This document shows positions 7,254-14,443 of a stretch of 36,625 bases of DNA, in pieces. The stretch is from Clostridia bacterium (GTDB lineage: Bacteria > Bacillota > Clostridia > Christensenellales > CAG-138). Every line of letters starts with the position of its first letter. Within the stretch, counting starts at the first letter, position 1. Both the position numbers and the translations under genes were made by a program. Under the pieces are notes generated by a model that saw only the letters and a program-made list of their open reading frames with translations, ran no database searches and was not told the DNA's origin. The stretch is from assembly GCA_017438865.1 (NCBI GenBank), contig JAFRUN010000015.1, forward strand, positions 1 through 36,625, given 5' to 3'.

Positions 7254-8078
7254 TCAGAATCCCCGGTTTTTGAGATCGTGGACAAGCTCGACATAGAAGT
7301 CCGTGATGTCGCGCACGTCCTTCCCCGTCTTTTGGGAAAACGCGGAACGGCGGAAGTCGATCTCGTCCAGATGCGAAATGCCGCGGCGCGAATTGCCGCG
7401 GATCTCGATGCAGCGCTCGCCCCATCTTGCCGAATCCACGGAGACGAGTCCGTCGTTCGGTCCCTCGATGCGGTTCAGTACGAAGCACGCCGTGGAAAGG
7501 TTGATATCCGAAAACGGACGGCGCATAACGCCCGCCACGCTCTGATAAAACACGCCGGGCGCGTCCGGGTTCTCGGCATTGAACCGTTCCATATGCGAAA
7601 CGGCAAACTCCTCGCACACGCGGCGGAAATCCGGCTCGCGGTCGCCGATCAGCCGGATCCAGTTGTTGACCGCGAACGCGGCGATCGAAAAGAACACGCG
7701 CGGCGCACGGAGAAAGATGCTGAACGTCTTGGATCCGCGGTGCGGCGTGCCGATCGTGGTGATGCTCGCGATCCGGTCGGCGCAGTTCAGCGAGGACGCC
7801 GCCATGCGCGCCTCGAGACCGCCCTTTGAATGCGCGATGATGTTCACCTTTTTCGCGCCGGTCTCCTTCAGCACCGCGTCGATGCGTTCGCAGAGCGCGT
7901 GCGCGTTCGTCTCCGTGCTCGCCCAGCAGTCCTGTTCGCCGAAAAAGACCGTCGCGCCGTGCGAGCGCAGGACGTTCGGGATCCGCCCCCAGTAGACCGG
8001 CATTTTGAGATCGCGGAAGCCCGCGCCGTGCACGAGCAGGATCGGATATTCGGTTTTGCAGACGACGGATTCGATCAC
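7254..8078 (-). CDS. Alpha/beta-hydrolase, triacylglycerol-lipase type
   Basis: A 274-residue alpha/beta-hydrolase. The oxyanion motif is LLVHGAG at residues 14-20. The nucleophile elbow is AHSKGG with Ser84. Candidate acid and base residues are Asp209 in GPNDGLVS and His236 in GISHLDEID. These match bacterial lipases of the LipA/esterase type. There is no signal peptide, so it is predicted to be cytoplasmic. The start is GTG at 8076-8078, overlapping the flavodoxin stop as GTGA. It is the last gene of a four-gene operon headed by a PI-PLC-like protein, which hints at lipid or phosphoester substrates. The true substrate is unknown. Confidence 0.85.
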   Translation of the reverse strand: MIESVVCKTEYPILLVHGAGFRDLKMPVYWGRIPNVLRSHGATVFFGEQDCWASTETNAHALCERIDAVLKETGAKKVNIIAHSKGGLEARMAASSLNCADRIASITTIGTPHRGSKTFSIFLRAPRVFFSIAAFAVNNWIRLIGDREPDFRRVCEEFAVSHMERFNAENPDAPGVFYQSVAGVMRRPFSDINLSTACFVLNRIEGPNDGLVSVDSARWGERCIEIRGNSRRGISHLDEIDFRRSAFSQKTGKDVRDITDFYVELVHDLKNRGF

Positions 8079-8524
8079 AGCTGCGAAAGGATCGCGCGCG
8101 CGGCGTCGGGATTCTTTTTCGGCTCCTTCACATGCAGGATCGCCGCGTCCGGAAGGCGTTTTTTGATCTGCTCCTCCGCCTTCTTCGCCTCGCCGCTGCC
8201 GGAGTACAGCACGAACGTGACCTTCCTGCCGGTGAAATCGACGTCGCGGAGAACGGTGTTGACCGGACAGGACAGGCGCCCGTTCCAGACCGGCGAGCCG
8301 ATCACGACCTCGTCAAAGGCGGAAATGTCCGCATCGAACGGTTTCAGCGGCTCGCAATACCGGCGTCCCGCGTTGAATCCGCCCTGCAGGACCTGAAAGA
8401 AGAACGATTTCGGCGGTTTCTTCGCCGATTCGACCTTGCGGATCTTAAAGTCCCTGTCCCTGAGACAATCCGCGACAAAGTCGCCGTTGCCGGACAGCGT
8501 GTAATAGATAAACAGCTTGCTCAT
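8075..8524 (-). CDS. Flavodoxin-family protein
   Basis: A 149-residue flavodoxin-like protein. The N-terminal phosphate loop for FMN is YYTLSGNGD at residues 7-15, slightly different from the usual T-x-T/S-G-N-T. A second FMN-contact region is VIGSPVWNGRLSCPVNTVL, followed by VTFVLYSGSG. These features resemble the NAD(P)H-dependent or menaquinone-linked flavodoxin-like group more than classical electron-carrier flavodoxins. A strong AAGGAGGAAG site precedes the ATG. It overlaps the lipase gene by four bases and follows the EEP-fold gene by 10 bp. Its redox partner is not evident. Confidence 0.85.
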   Translation of the reverse strand: MSKLFIYYTLSGNGDFVADCLRDRDFKIRKVESAKKPPKSFFFQVLQGGFNAGRRYCEPLKPFDADISAFDEVVIGSPVWNGRLSCPVNTVLRDVDFTGRKVTFVLYSGSGEAKKAEEQIKKRLPDAAILHVKEPKKNPDAARAILSQL

Positions 8525-8534
8525 GGCTTCCTCC

Positions 8535-9599
8535 TTATTTCAAAACAAAATGCATTTCAACCGGATTGTGATCGGAATACGCAAACCCGGTGTCGACGAC
8601 ATTCGCATAGGTGACCTCGACGTTGTCGGTGACCAGAAAGCCGTCGATGGTCAGCGTGTACTGCCCCGCATGATACGGGCCGTCGGCGTTGCGGCAGCTC
8701 GGAACCGGCTTCGTCTCGTCGACCGGCGCGATCAGCGTGACGTTCCGTCCCTCGAACATACTGTCCGGGATCGGCTGCGCCCAGGTATACTCGACGTCGG
8801 ATTTGCCGAAGTATTTCGACGAATCGCCGAGCAGGTCCTTGTTGAAATCGCCGCCCGCGATGCAGTAATTGCCCTTTTCGTATTCGGACTGCATATCGTT
8901 CAGCAGGATCTCCAGCTGCTCATAGGCGATCGTGCCGTCGGACGTGTACGCCGAAAGGTGCATGTTGTACACGATCAGCTCCGCGCCGGACTGCAGCGGG
9001 ATCCGGTTTTTGCAGTAGCAGCGATCGAGATCGAGAAACTTGGTAAAGCCCTCCTCGATCGGCAGCTCCACGCGCTCTGCGGATGCGATCGGCACCGCGG
9101 AAAAGGTCATAAGCCCCGACCGCGCTTTGCCGAACGGCTGCGTGACCGGATAGGCAAGGAACGGCGAATCGTAGTTCTGCGCGAAGGTGTACGCCATGCC
9201 CGGAAGCGCGCCGGTCATATACGGACGCTCGTCGACATTGTAGCTTCGCGTTGAACCGATGTCGATCTCCTGGATCAGGAAGATGTCCGCATCCTGCGCC
9301 CGCATCGTCTCGCCGATCTCCTTCAGGTTCTTATCGAGGCGTTCCTTCGACCATGCCCGCGCGCGGTCGCCGCCGTCCATGAAGAAGCCGAAATCGGATT
9401 CATACGCGCCGAAACCGATGTTGTAGGAGACGATTTTGTACTCCGTTCCGGTCCCGATCGTGCCGTTTGTCGTACCCTCCGGCGCGATCGGCTGACTGCC
9501 GATGCGGTGAAAGCGAACGAAGATATAAGCGACGTAGGCGGCAAAGAGGAGTACAAGGACCAGCAGGATGATCCCGATGATCTTCAGCGCTTTTTTCAT
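8535..9599 (-). CDS. Membrane-anchored endonuclease/exonuclease/phosphatase-fold protein
   Basis: A 354-residue EEP superfamily hydrolase. Residues 5-29 are one hydrophobic segment after KK, so the catalytic domain is likely extracellular. Family motifs appear in order: VSYNIGFG, FLIQEID (metal-binding Glu), YNMHLSAY, GGDFNKD, TIDGFLVT and YSDHNPVEM (catalytic His). The fold covers DNases, sphingomyelinases and inositol phosphatases. The ATG at 9597-9599 is preferred over an ATG two codons upstream because GGAG is then 7 nt away rather than adjacent. It follows the PI-PLC-like gene by 15 bp. An external phosphodiesterase acting with the PLC is a reasonable inference. Confidence 0.85.
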   Translation of the reverse strand: MKKALKIIGIILLVLVLLFAAYVAYIFVRFHRIGSQPIAPEGTTNGTIGTGTEYKIVSYNIGFGAYESDFGFFMDGGDRARAWSKERLDKNLKEIGETMRAQDADIFLIQEIDIGSTRSYNVDERPYMTGALPGMAYTFAQNYDSPFLAYPVTQPFGKARSGLMTFSAVPIASAERVELPIEEGFTKFLDLDRCYCKNRIPLQSGAELIVYNMHLSAYTSDGTIAYEQLEILLNDMQSEYEKGNYCIAGGDFNKDLLGDSSKYFGKSDVEYTWAQPIPDSMFEGRNVTLIAPVDETKPVPSCRNADGPYHAGQYTLTIDGFLVTDNVEVTYANVVDTGFAYSDHNPVEMHFVLK

Positions 9600-9614
9600 A
9601 TGCATTCTCCTTCT

Positions 9615-10619
9615 TTATCCGGCAAAATTCGTTTGATAGATCCGCTGTGCGAGCTTTGCGGAGCCGAAGTCGACGACGATCCATCCCTTCAGCGCGTCGT
9701 TTGAACCGAGCAGCGCCGGGTTCAGCTTCTTCGCAAGACCGAACGGATGTCCGAACGCCGCCGTTCCCTTTGTGGAGAGGAAATTGATCGTCAGGAATGT
9801 CTCCCCCGTCTGTCCCGCGGCGACGCCGCTCCGGAAAGCGTTCAGCTTATCGGCGGGATCGTATTCGTAGCGGTCCTGCACGATCAGCGTGTAGCCGCCG
9901 TTTTTGTGCGTCGCGGCGTTCAGCGAGACGTCGTCGTGTCCGTTCTGCGTCTGCCAGAAGCACGGAAGCCCCACGGTCGGGACCGGCTGATTCTTATCCT
10001 CGTAGTGCCGGACGAGAACGATCTTCCCGCGCGATTCGCCGACGGTCGGGATCGAATCCGTCAGAAGCCACGCGCCGGGATCCTGCGCGATGTATGCGGA
10101 AAGCAGTGTCTCAAACTGCTCCGGCGTTTCGCCGCCGTACTCGTGCTTGACGGCAAAGACGATCGTTTCCGCCGGATGCGCCGAAAGAAATGCGTAACAA
10201 TCGGAGAGAACGTCGTCAAGGAACAGCGTCGGCGCCCACGGCCAGCCGGATTTCAGACAGGAGGTGAATCCGTGCATCAGCTTGAGCTTCTCTCCGTTCG
10301 CCGCAAGACGGATGTCCAGATAGCGGAAGCCGGCGTCGAGCTGTTCCGCGATCGTGAGCGCCTGACATCTGGTGATGAACGCAAGCTGCACGTTTTTCGT
10401 TGCGGCGTCATGCGTGCCGGACAGAATGACGTCCGAAAGCGGCATGTCGTCGGAAAGCCCCTTCATCCAGTCCGCGGAGCCCCCGACCGGCGTGCGGTCG
10501 ACGGTCTCAAGCGCCGGAACAAGATACATCAGCGTTCCGAACGTCAGAACGATCAGAAGCGGAACGATCCACAGAAGGTGCAGAAGGCGCTTTGCCCCGC
10601 CCTTTTTCTTTGTTTCCAT
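9615..10619 (-). CDS. Membrane-anchored PI-PLC X-domain protein
   Basis: A 334-residue protein with one N-terminal transmembrane segment (residues 12-35, after KKKGGAKR) and an extracellular phosphatidylinositol-phospholipase-C X domain. The two catalytic histidines are His70 in ILSGTHDAAT and His116 in LKLMHGF; DIRL lies between them. It is about the usual size of bacterial PI-PLC, but those are usually secreted, not anchored. The start at 10619 is preferred to an upstream ATG at 10652 because GGAGGT is correctly spaced and the promoter puts the transcript start near 10655. It is the first gene of the four-gene operon. The substrate, phosphatidylinositol or another phosphodiester lipid, cannot be told. 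Confidence 0.87.
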   Translation of the reverse strand: METKKKGGAKRLLHLLWIVPLLIVLTFGTLMYLVPALETVDRTPVGGSADWMKGLSDDMPLSDVILSGTHDAATKNVQLAFITRCQALTIAEQLDAGFRYLDIRLAANGEKLKLMHGFTSCLKSGWPWAPTLFLDDVLSDCYAFLSAHPAETIVFAVKHEYGGETPEQFETLLSAYIAQDPGAWLLTDSIPTVGESRGKIVLVRHYEDKNQPVPTVGLPCFWQTQNGHDDVSLNAATHKNGGYTLIVQDRYEYDPADKLNAFRSGVAAGQTGETFLTINFLSTKGTAAFGHPFGLAKKLNPALLGSNDALKGWIVVDFGSAKLAQRIYQTNFAG

Positions 10620-10661
10620 ACGGGTTACCTCCGGTCGGTATCTCTTCTTCATTAGTATATA

Positions 10662-10690
10662 ATTGTATCATAAACCGGTCGTGCCTGCAA
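10662..10690 (-). promoter_or_regulatory. Sigma-A promoter of PLC-lipase operon
   Basis: Minus strand: -35 TTGCAG (10685-10690), 17-bp spacer, -10 TACAAT (10662-10667) preceded by TGA, an extended -10. The predicted start is near 10655, 36 nt before the ATG. Confidence 0.82.
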
Positions 10691-10710
10691 CAGAAATCTT
10701 GTGTCCCGGA

Positions 10711-10723
10711 CGTTTCCGAAACG
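10711..10723. promoter_or_regulatory. Palindrome between divergent promoters (candidate operator)
   Basis: CGTTTCCGAAACG is a perfect 13-bp palindrome, and CCGG flanks it on both sides (one bulged A). It lies between the promoter of the PLC operon and that of ruvCAB. With no loop it is more like a dimer-binding site than a terminator. It does not resemble the Bacillota LexA box. Confidence 0.4.
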
Positions 10724-10756
10724 CCGGAAATGCGCGCTCTTTTTTTCGCGGATTTC

Positions 10757-10785
10757 TTGCATCGGGAAAAGTGATATGATATAAT
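10757..10785 (+). promoter_or_regulatory. Sigma-A promoter of ruvCAB
   Basis: -35 TTGCAT (10757-10762), 17-bp spacer, -10 TATAAT (10780-10785) preceded by TGA, an extended -10. The leader is about 22 nt and holds GGGGAGG at 10801-10807. Confidence 0.85.
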
Positions 10786-10814
10786 AAAATGAAATTTTAT
10801 GGGGAGGAACGGCG

Positions 10815-11312
10815 TTGCGGATTTTGGGGATCGACCCGGGCTACGCGATCATGGGCTACGGCGTCGTGGAAAAAAACGGTCAGTCGCTTGTGCCGGTCGA
10901 TTTCGGCGTGGTAGAGACGGACAAGTCGCTCCCGTTTCCGGAGCGGCTCGAAAAGCTGTATCTCGGCACACGGCAGCTTTGCGAGCTGTATCATCCCGAC
11001 ATGGCGGCGTTTGAGGAGCTGTTCTTCTACCACAACATCACCACCGCGATCTCCGTGGGATCGGGGCGCGGCGTTTCGATCCTCGGCGTGCAGCAGTGCG
11101 GCATCCCCATGTACGAATTTACGCCGATGGAGATCAAGCAGTCCGTGTGCGGCAACGGTCATGCCGACAAAAAGCAGGTCCAGCAGATGATCCGCGTGCT
11201 GCTCGGGCTCAAGACCGAACCGAAGCCGGACGACGCGGCGGACGCGCTGGCGGCGGCGCTGTGCCTGGCGTTTCACGCCGGTCCCGCGCAGGAAGAATAC
11301 CGGATCAAATAG
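10815..11312 (+). CDS. ruvC: Holliday-junction resolvase RuvC
   Basis: A 165-residue crossover-junction endonuclease that cuts four-way junctions as a dimer with RuvAB. Catalytic acidic residues are visible: Asp7 in GIDPGYA, Glu67 or Glu68 in FEELFF, and Asp140 and Asp143 in PDDAADAL. The start is a TTG at 10815, supported by GGGGAGG 7 nt upstream and by the family's usual MRILGIDPG opening. It is first in the ruvC-ruvA-ruvB operon, 9 bp before ruvA. I see no LexA box, so SOS control is not shown. Confidence 0.97.
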   Translation: MRILGIDPGYAIMGYGVVEKNGQSLVPVDFGVVETDKSLPFPERLEKLYLGTRQLCELYHPDMAAFEELFFYHNITTAISVGSGRGVSILGVQQCGIPMYEFTPMEIKQSVCGNGHADKKQVQQMIRVLLGLKTEPKPDDAADALAAALCLAFHAGPAQEEYRIK

Positions 11313-11321
11313 GAGAACACC

Positions 11322-11918
11322 ATGTACGCATATATCAAAGGAATCGTTGAGGAATCGGGCGCGGACCGCGCCGTCGTCGAAGCGGCGGGCGTGGGCTACG
11401 AACTGTTCTGCAGCACGATGACGCTGAAAACGCTGATCGTCGGCAAGCCCGCCAAGCTCTATACGCATCTGCATCTTGCGGAGGGCGTGCAGGCGCTGTA
11501 CGGATTCGCCGATACCGAGGAACGCGATATGTTCCGCCGGCTTCTGAACGTTTCGCGCGTCGGACCGAAGCTGGCGATGTCCGTGCTTTCCGTCATGACG
11601 CCGTCGGACGTGCGCGCGGCGATCGTGACCGACAACCCCGCGGCGTTCGACCGCGTGTCGGGCATGGGCAGAAAGACCGCGCAGCGCGTGATTCTCGAGC
11701 TGCAGGAAGCGATCCGGCAGGAAACGCCGGGTGCGGTTCCGGTGAAAACGGGCGACGCAAAGCCGTCGCTTCCCACTTTGCAGAGCGAAGCCGTCGCGGC
11801 GCTGACGTCGCTCGGCTACGACGGGCTGACCGCGTCGCGCGCGGTCGCGAAGATCAAGGAAGCGGACACGGTGGAAGAACTGATCACCAAAGCGCTGAAA
11901 AGCATGGCAAAGGGGTAA
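11322..11918 (+). CDS. ruvA: Holliday-junction DNA helicase subunit RuvA
   Basis: A 198-residue RuvA. The N-terminal OB-fold domain (1-62) begins MYAYIKGIVEE. Helix-hairpin-helix motifs follow around RRLLNVSRVGPKLAMSVLS and VSGMGRKTAQRVILEL, and the C-terminal domain (about 150-198) that touches RuvB contains ALTSLGYDGLTASRAV. It binds the junction as a tetramer and loads RuvB. An AGGAGA site lies before the ATG. It ends 3 bp before ruvB. Confidence 0.97.
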   Translation: MYAYIKGIVEESGADRAVVEAAGVGYELFCSTMTLKTLIVGKPAKLYTHLHLAEGVQALYGFADTEERDMFRRLLNVSRVGPKLAMSVLSVMTPSDVRAAIVTDNPAAFDRVSGMGRKTAQRVILELQEAIRQETPGAVPVKTGDAKPSLPTLQSEAVAALTSLGYDGLTASRAVAKIKEADTVEELITKALKSMAKG

Positions 11919-11921
11919 AAC

Positions 11922-12950
11922 ATGCAGGACGATCGTCTGATCTCTTCCTCGCTGCAGGAGGAGGATGCCAAAAACGAATACAGCATCCGCCCGCATTTCC
12001 TGTCCGAATACATCGGTCAGGAAAGCGTGAAGGAGCATATGCAGATCTACATCGAAGCGGCGAAGTCCCGCGGCGAATCGCTGGACCATTCGCTTCTGTA
12101 CGGACCTCCCGGTCTCGGCAAAACGACGCTCGCGGGCATCATTGCAAACGAGATGGGCGTCAGTCTGCGCGTGACGAGCGGTCCCGCCATCACGCACGCG
12201 GGCGATCTTGCGGCACTTTTAACAAACCTCAGCCCGGGCGACGTGCTGTTTATTGACGAGATCCACCGGCTGAACCCGAACGTCGAGGAGGTCCTGTACC
12301 CCGCGATGGAGGATTTCGCGCTCGATATCATCATCGGCAAAGGTCCCGGCGCGCGGAGCATCCGCCTCGATCTGCCGCGGTTCACGCTGATCGGCGCGAC
12401 CACACGGCTCGGTATGCTCTCCTCTCCGCTTCGCGACCGTTTCGGCATCAAGGAACAGCTGGAACTGTATACGCCCGAGAGCTTGAAAGAGATCGTCACG
12501 CGGAGCGCGGACATCCTGCATATCGATATCGATGAGGAAGGCGCGCTCGAGATCGCGTCCCGCTCGCGCGGAACGCCGCGCATCGCAAACCGGCTTCTTC
12601 GCCGCGTGCGCGACTATTCGCAGGTGCGCGGAAACGGCGTGATCGATCTTGAAACGGCGCAGAACGCGCTCGCCATGCTGAAGATCGACGAGCTCGGTCT
12701 GGACGCGGTCGACCGCAAGATGCTGACCGCCATGATCGAGACGTTCCGCGGCGGTCCCGTGGGACTCGACACCATCGCCGCCTACACCGGCGAAGACGCG
12801 GGAACGGTCGAGGACGTCTATGAGCCCTATCTTCTGAAGCTCGGCTTTATCGCCCGCACCACGCGCGGCAGGATCGTTTTGCCGGACGCATACCGGCATT
12901 TGGACTACCCCGTGCCCGTCACGGTACAGCAGGACCGTCTGGAGGTTTAA
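11922..12950 (+). CDS. ruvB: Holliday-junction branch-migration ATPase RuvB
   Basis: A 342-residue AAA+ motor. Walker A is GPPGLGKTT at residues 61-69, Walker [10 protein letters not shown], sensor 1 [10 protein letters not shown], and the arginine-finger region LRDRFG. The C-terminal winged helix includes [18 protein letters not shown]. It drives branch migration as hexamers flanking RuvA. The length is normal. The TAA stop is 1 bp from the start of the next, coiled-coil gene, so they are probably cotranscribed. Confidence 0.97.
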   Translation: MQDDRLISSSLQEEDAKNEYSIRPHFLSEYIGQESVKEHMQIYIEAAKSRGESLDHSLLYGPPGLGKTTLAGIIANEMGVSLRVTSGPAITHAGDLAALLTNLSPGDVLFIDEIHRLNPNVEEVLYPAMEDFALDIIIGKGPGARSIRLDLPRFTLIGATTRLGMLSSPLRDRFGIKEQLELYTPESLKEIVTRSADILHIDIDEEGALEIASRSRGTPRIANRLLRRVRDYSQVRGNGVIDLETAQNALAMLKIDELGLDAVDRKMLTAMIETFRGGPVGLDTIAAYTGEDAGTVEDVYEPYLLKLGFIARTTRGRIVLPDAYRHLDYPVPVTVQQDRLEV

Positions 12951-12951
12951 T

Positions 12952-13695
12952 ATGTTCGGCAAAAAGAAACGCACCATCAGGGAGCAGCAGGAACGCATCA
13001 GCGCGCTCGAACAGCAGCTGGAAACGCTGACGGCGGACAACAAGCGTATGCTCGACCGCATCATCGACGTGGAACGCCGCGAGCGCGGCATCGGACGTGC
13101 GCTGAACGAAGCGACCGCCGCCGCCGACAATATGCTCGCAAACGCGAAAAGCAAGTCGGAGGAGCTGCTCGGGCAGGCGCAGACCGAATGCGATTCGATG
13201 CGCAGGGAAGCGGAACAGACCGTGGACGACGCCTACCGCAGCGCGCGGGAGATCATCCGCGAAGCGGAGGACGAAGGCGATCAGAAGCGCGACGAGATGC
13301 AGCAGACCATCGAACACTACGCGGCGCTGCTGAACGGCTACGACGCCATGGTACAGGAACAGATCCAGCTTGCGCAGGACGGTATGAAACGTCTTGCGGA
13401 GCTCGCAACGGCGCTGCATGAGGCGGTCCCCAAGCTCCTCAACTCCGACGGTTCTCCGCTGCCCGGTCTCAAAAAGCCGGAGGAAGAAGAACAGCCCGCG
13501 GAAGAAACGCCCGCGGAGCCCGAAGCGGAAGCGCCCGATCTCGAGCCGAGCCCGCTGAATCCGGTGCAGGAGAGATCCTTCGAGGAGCAGCTGTGGACGG
13601 TCGACCGGATCGCAAAGGATGACGCCGAAAAAGCGGCGTCCGACGTCGACAAGATCATCGACGAGATCCTCGCCGCTACGGAGGACGACGCATGA
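12952..13695 (+). CDS. Coiled-coil protein of unknown function, DivIVA-like character
   Basis: A 247-residue, mostly helical protein. The N-terminus MFGKKKRTIREQQERISALEQQLETL begins a leucine-heptad coiled coil that runs with breaks to about residue 160. Its middle (NEATAAADNMLANAKSKSEE, REAEQTVDDAYRSAREII) is rich in Ala/Glu/Arg like DivIVA and cell-division coiled coils. A short acidic Pro/Glu segment (178-205) and a final acidic helix follow. No membrane segment or enzyme motif is present. It sits between ruvB and a metallo-hydrolase gene and overlaps the latter as ATGA. I do not recognise a defined family; a scaffold or polarity role is only a guess. Confidence 0.7.
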   Translation: MFGKKKRTIREQQERISALEQQLETLTADNKRMLDRIIDVERRERGIGRALNEATAAADNMLANAKSKSEELLGQAQTECDSMRREAEQTVDDAYRSAREIIREAEDEGDQKRDEMQQTIEHYAALLNGYDAMVQEQIQLAQDGMKRLAELATALHEAVPKLLNSDGSPLPGLKKPEEEEQPAEETPAEPEAEAPDLEPSPLNPVQERSFEEQLWTVDRIAKDDAEKAASDVDKIIDEILAATEDDA

Positions 13696-14387
13696 AGCTG
13701 ACGCTTTTGGGCGTTTACGGTCCGTTCCCCGCGCCGGGAAAGGGCTGTTCCTCCTATCTGGTCGAGGACGGCGATACGCGGATCCTGCTGGACTGCGGCA
13801 GCGGTTCCTTAAGCCGGCTTCGCGCTTTGATCCCGGACCGGATGCGCCTCGATGCGATCGTGCTTTCCCACCTGCACGCGGATCACTGCGGAGAGATCGA
13901 TCTCTTCCGGTATCTCATGGAGTTCGGTCTGTGCGATGCGCCGGTCACGCTGTTTTCGCCGGAGACCGAACGGTTCACCTCCCCCGTGTTCCGTCCGGTC
14001 CGCACCTCCGACGGCTTTGAGGCAAAGGTCGGAACCATGTCGCTCCGCTTTACGGAGGTCCGCCATGCGGTGAAGACCACGGGCGTGCGCATCACGGACG
14101 GAAGCGGACGCTCCCTGTTCTACACGGGCGACAGCGCGTGGTTCGACGGCTTGGCCGACGCGGCAAGGAACGCCGATCTGCTGCTTGCGGACGCGTGTCT
14201 CGTCGACGAAACGAACGAAAAGGCGCTGCAGAATCACATGACCGTCGGGCAGGTCGTGCGGTTGAAAAAAGCGGCGCGCTGCGGACGCGCCGTGCTTACC
14301 CACCGTTTCGGCGGCGAAACGCATCTTCCCGCGCTTTCGGACGACGATTGCATATACGCGGAGGAAGGCGCCGTATTTGAAATCTGA
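13692..14387 (+). CDS. Metallo-beta-lactamase-fold hydrolase (RNase Z-like branch)
   Basis: A 231-residue metallo-beta-lactamase-fold protein. The metal motif is SHLHADHCGEIDLF with His60, His62, Asp64 and His65. FYTGDSAWF supplies the bridging Asp, and a C-terminal THRFGGETHLP may carry the last ligand. The layout resembles the small RNase Z or cyclic-phosphodiesterase-like branch rather than true RNase Z, which is longer with a substrate-binding arm. Substrate unknown. The ATG overlaps the coiled-coil stop by four bases, which ties it to the ruv operon. There is no obvious terminator after it; only a palindromic AGCGATCGCT at about 14398-14407. Confidence 0.85.
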   Translation: MKLTLLGVYGPFPAPGKGCSSYLVEDGDTRILLDCGSGSLSRLRALIPDRMRLDAIVLSHLHADHCGEIDLFRYLMEFGLCDAPVTLFSPETERFTSPVFRPVRTSDGFEAKVGTMSLRFTEVRHAVKTTGVRITDGSGRSLFYTGDSAWFDGLADAARNADLLLADACLVDETNEKALQNHMTVGQVVRLKKAARCGRAVLTHRFGGETHLPALSDDDCIYAEEGAVFEI

Positions 14388-14443
14388 AATGATGCGAGCG
14401 ATCGCTTCATGATAAAGGAATTTCAGGAAAGGAATATAGAACT

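Noticed and set aside
10725-10814. SOS (LexA) box before ruvCAB
   Set aside because: No GAAC-N4-GTTC-like sequence was found in this upstream region.
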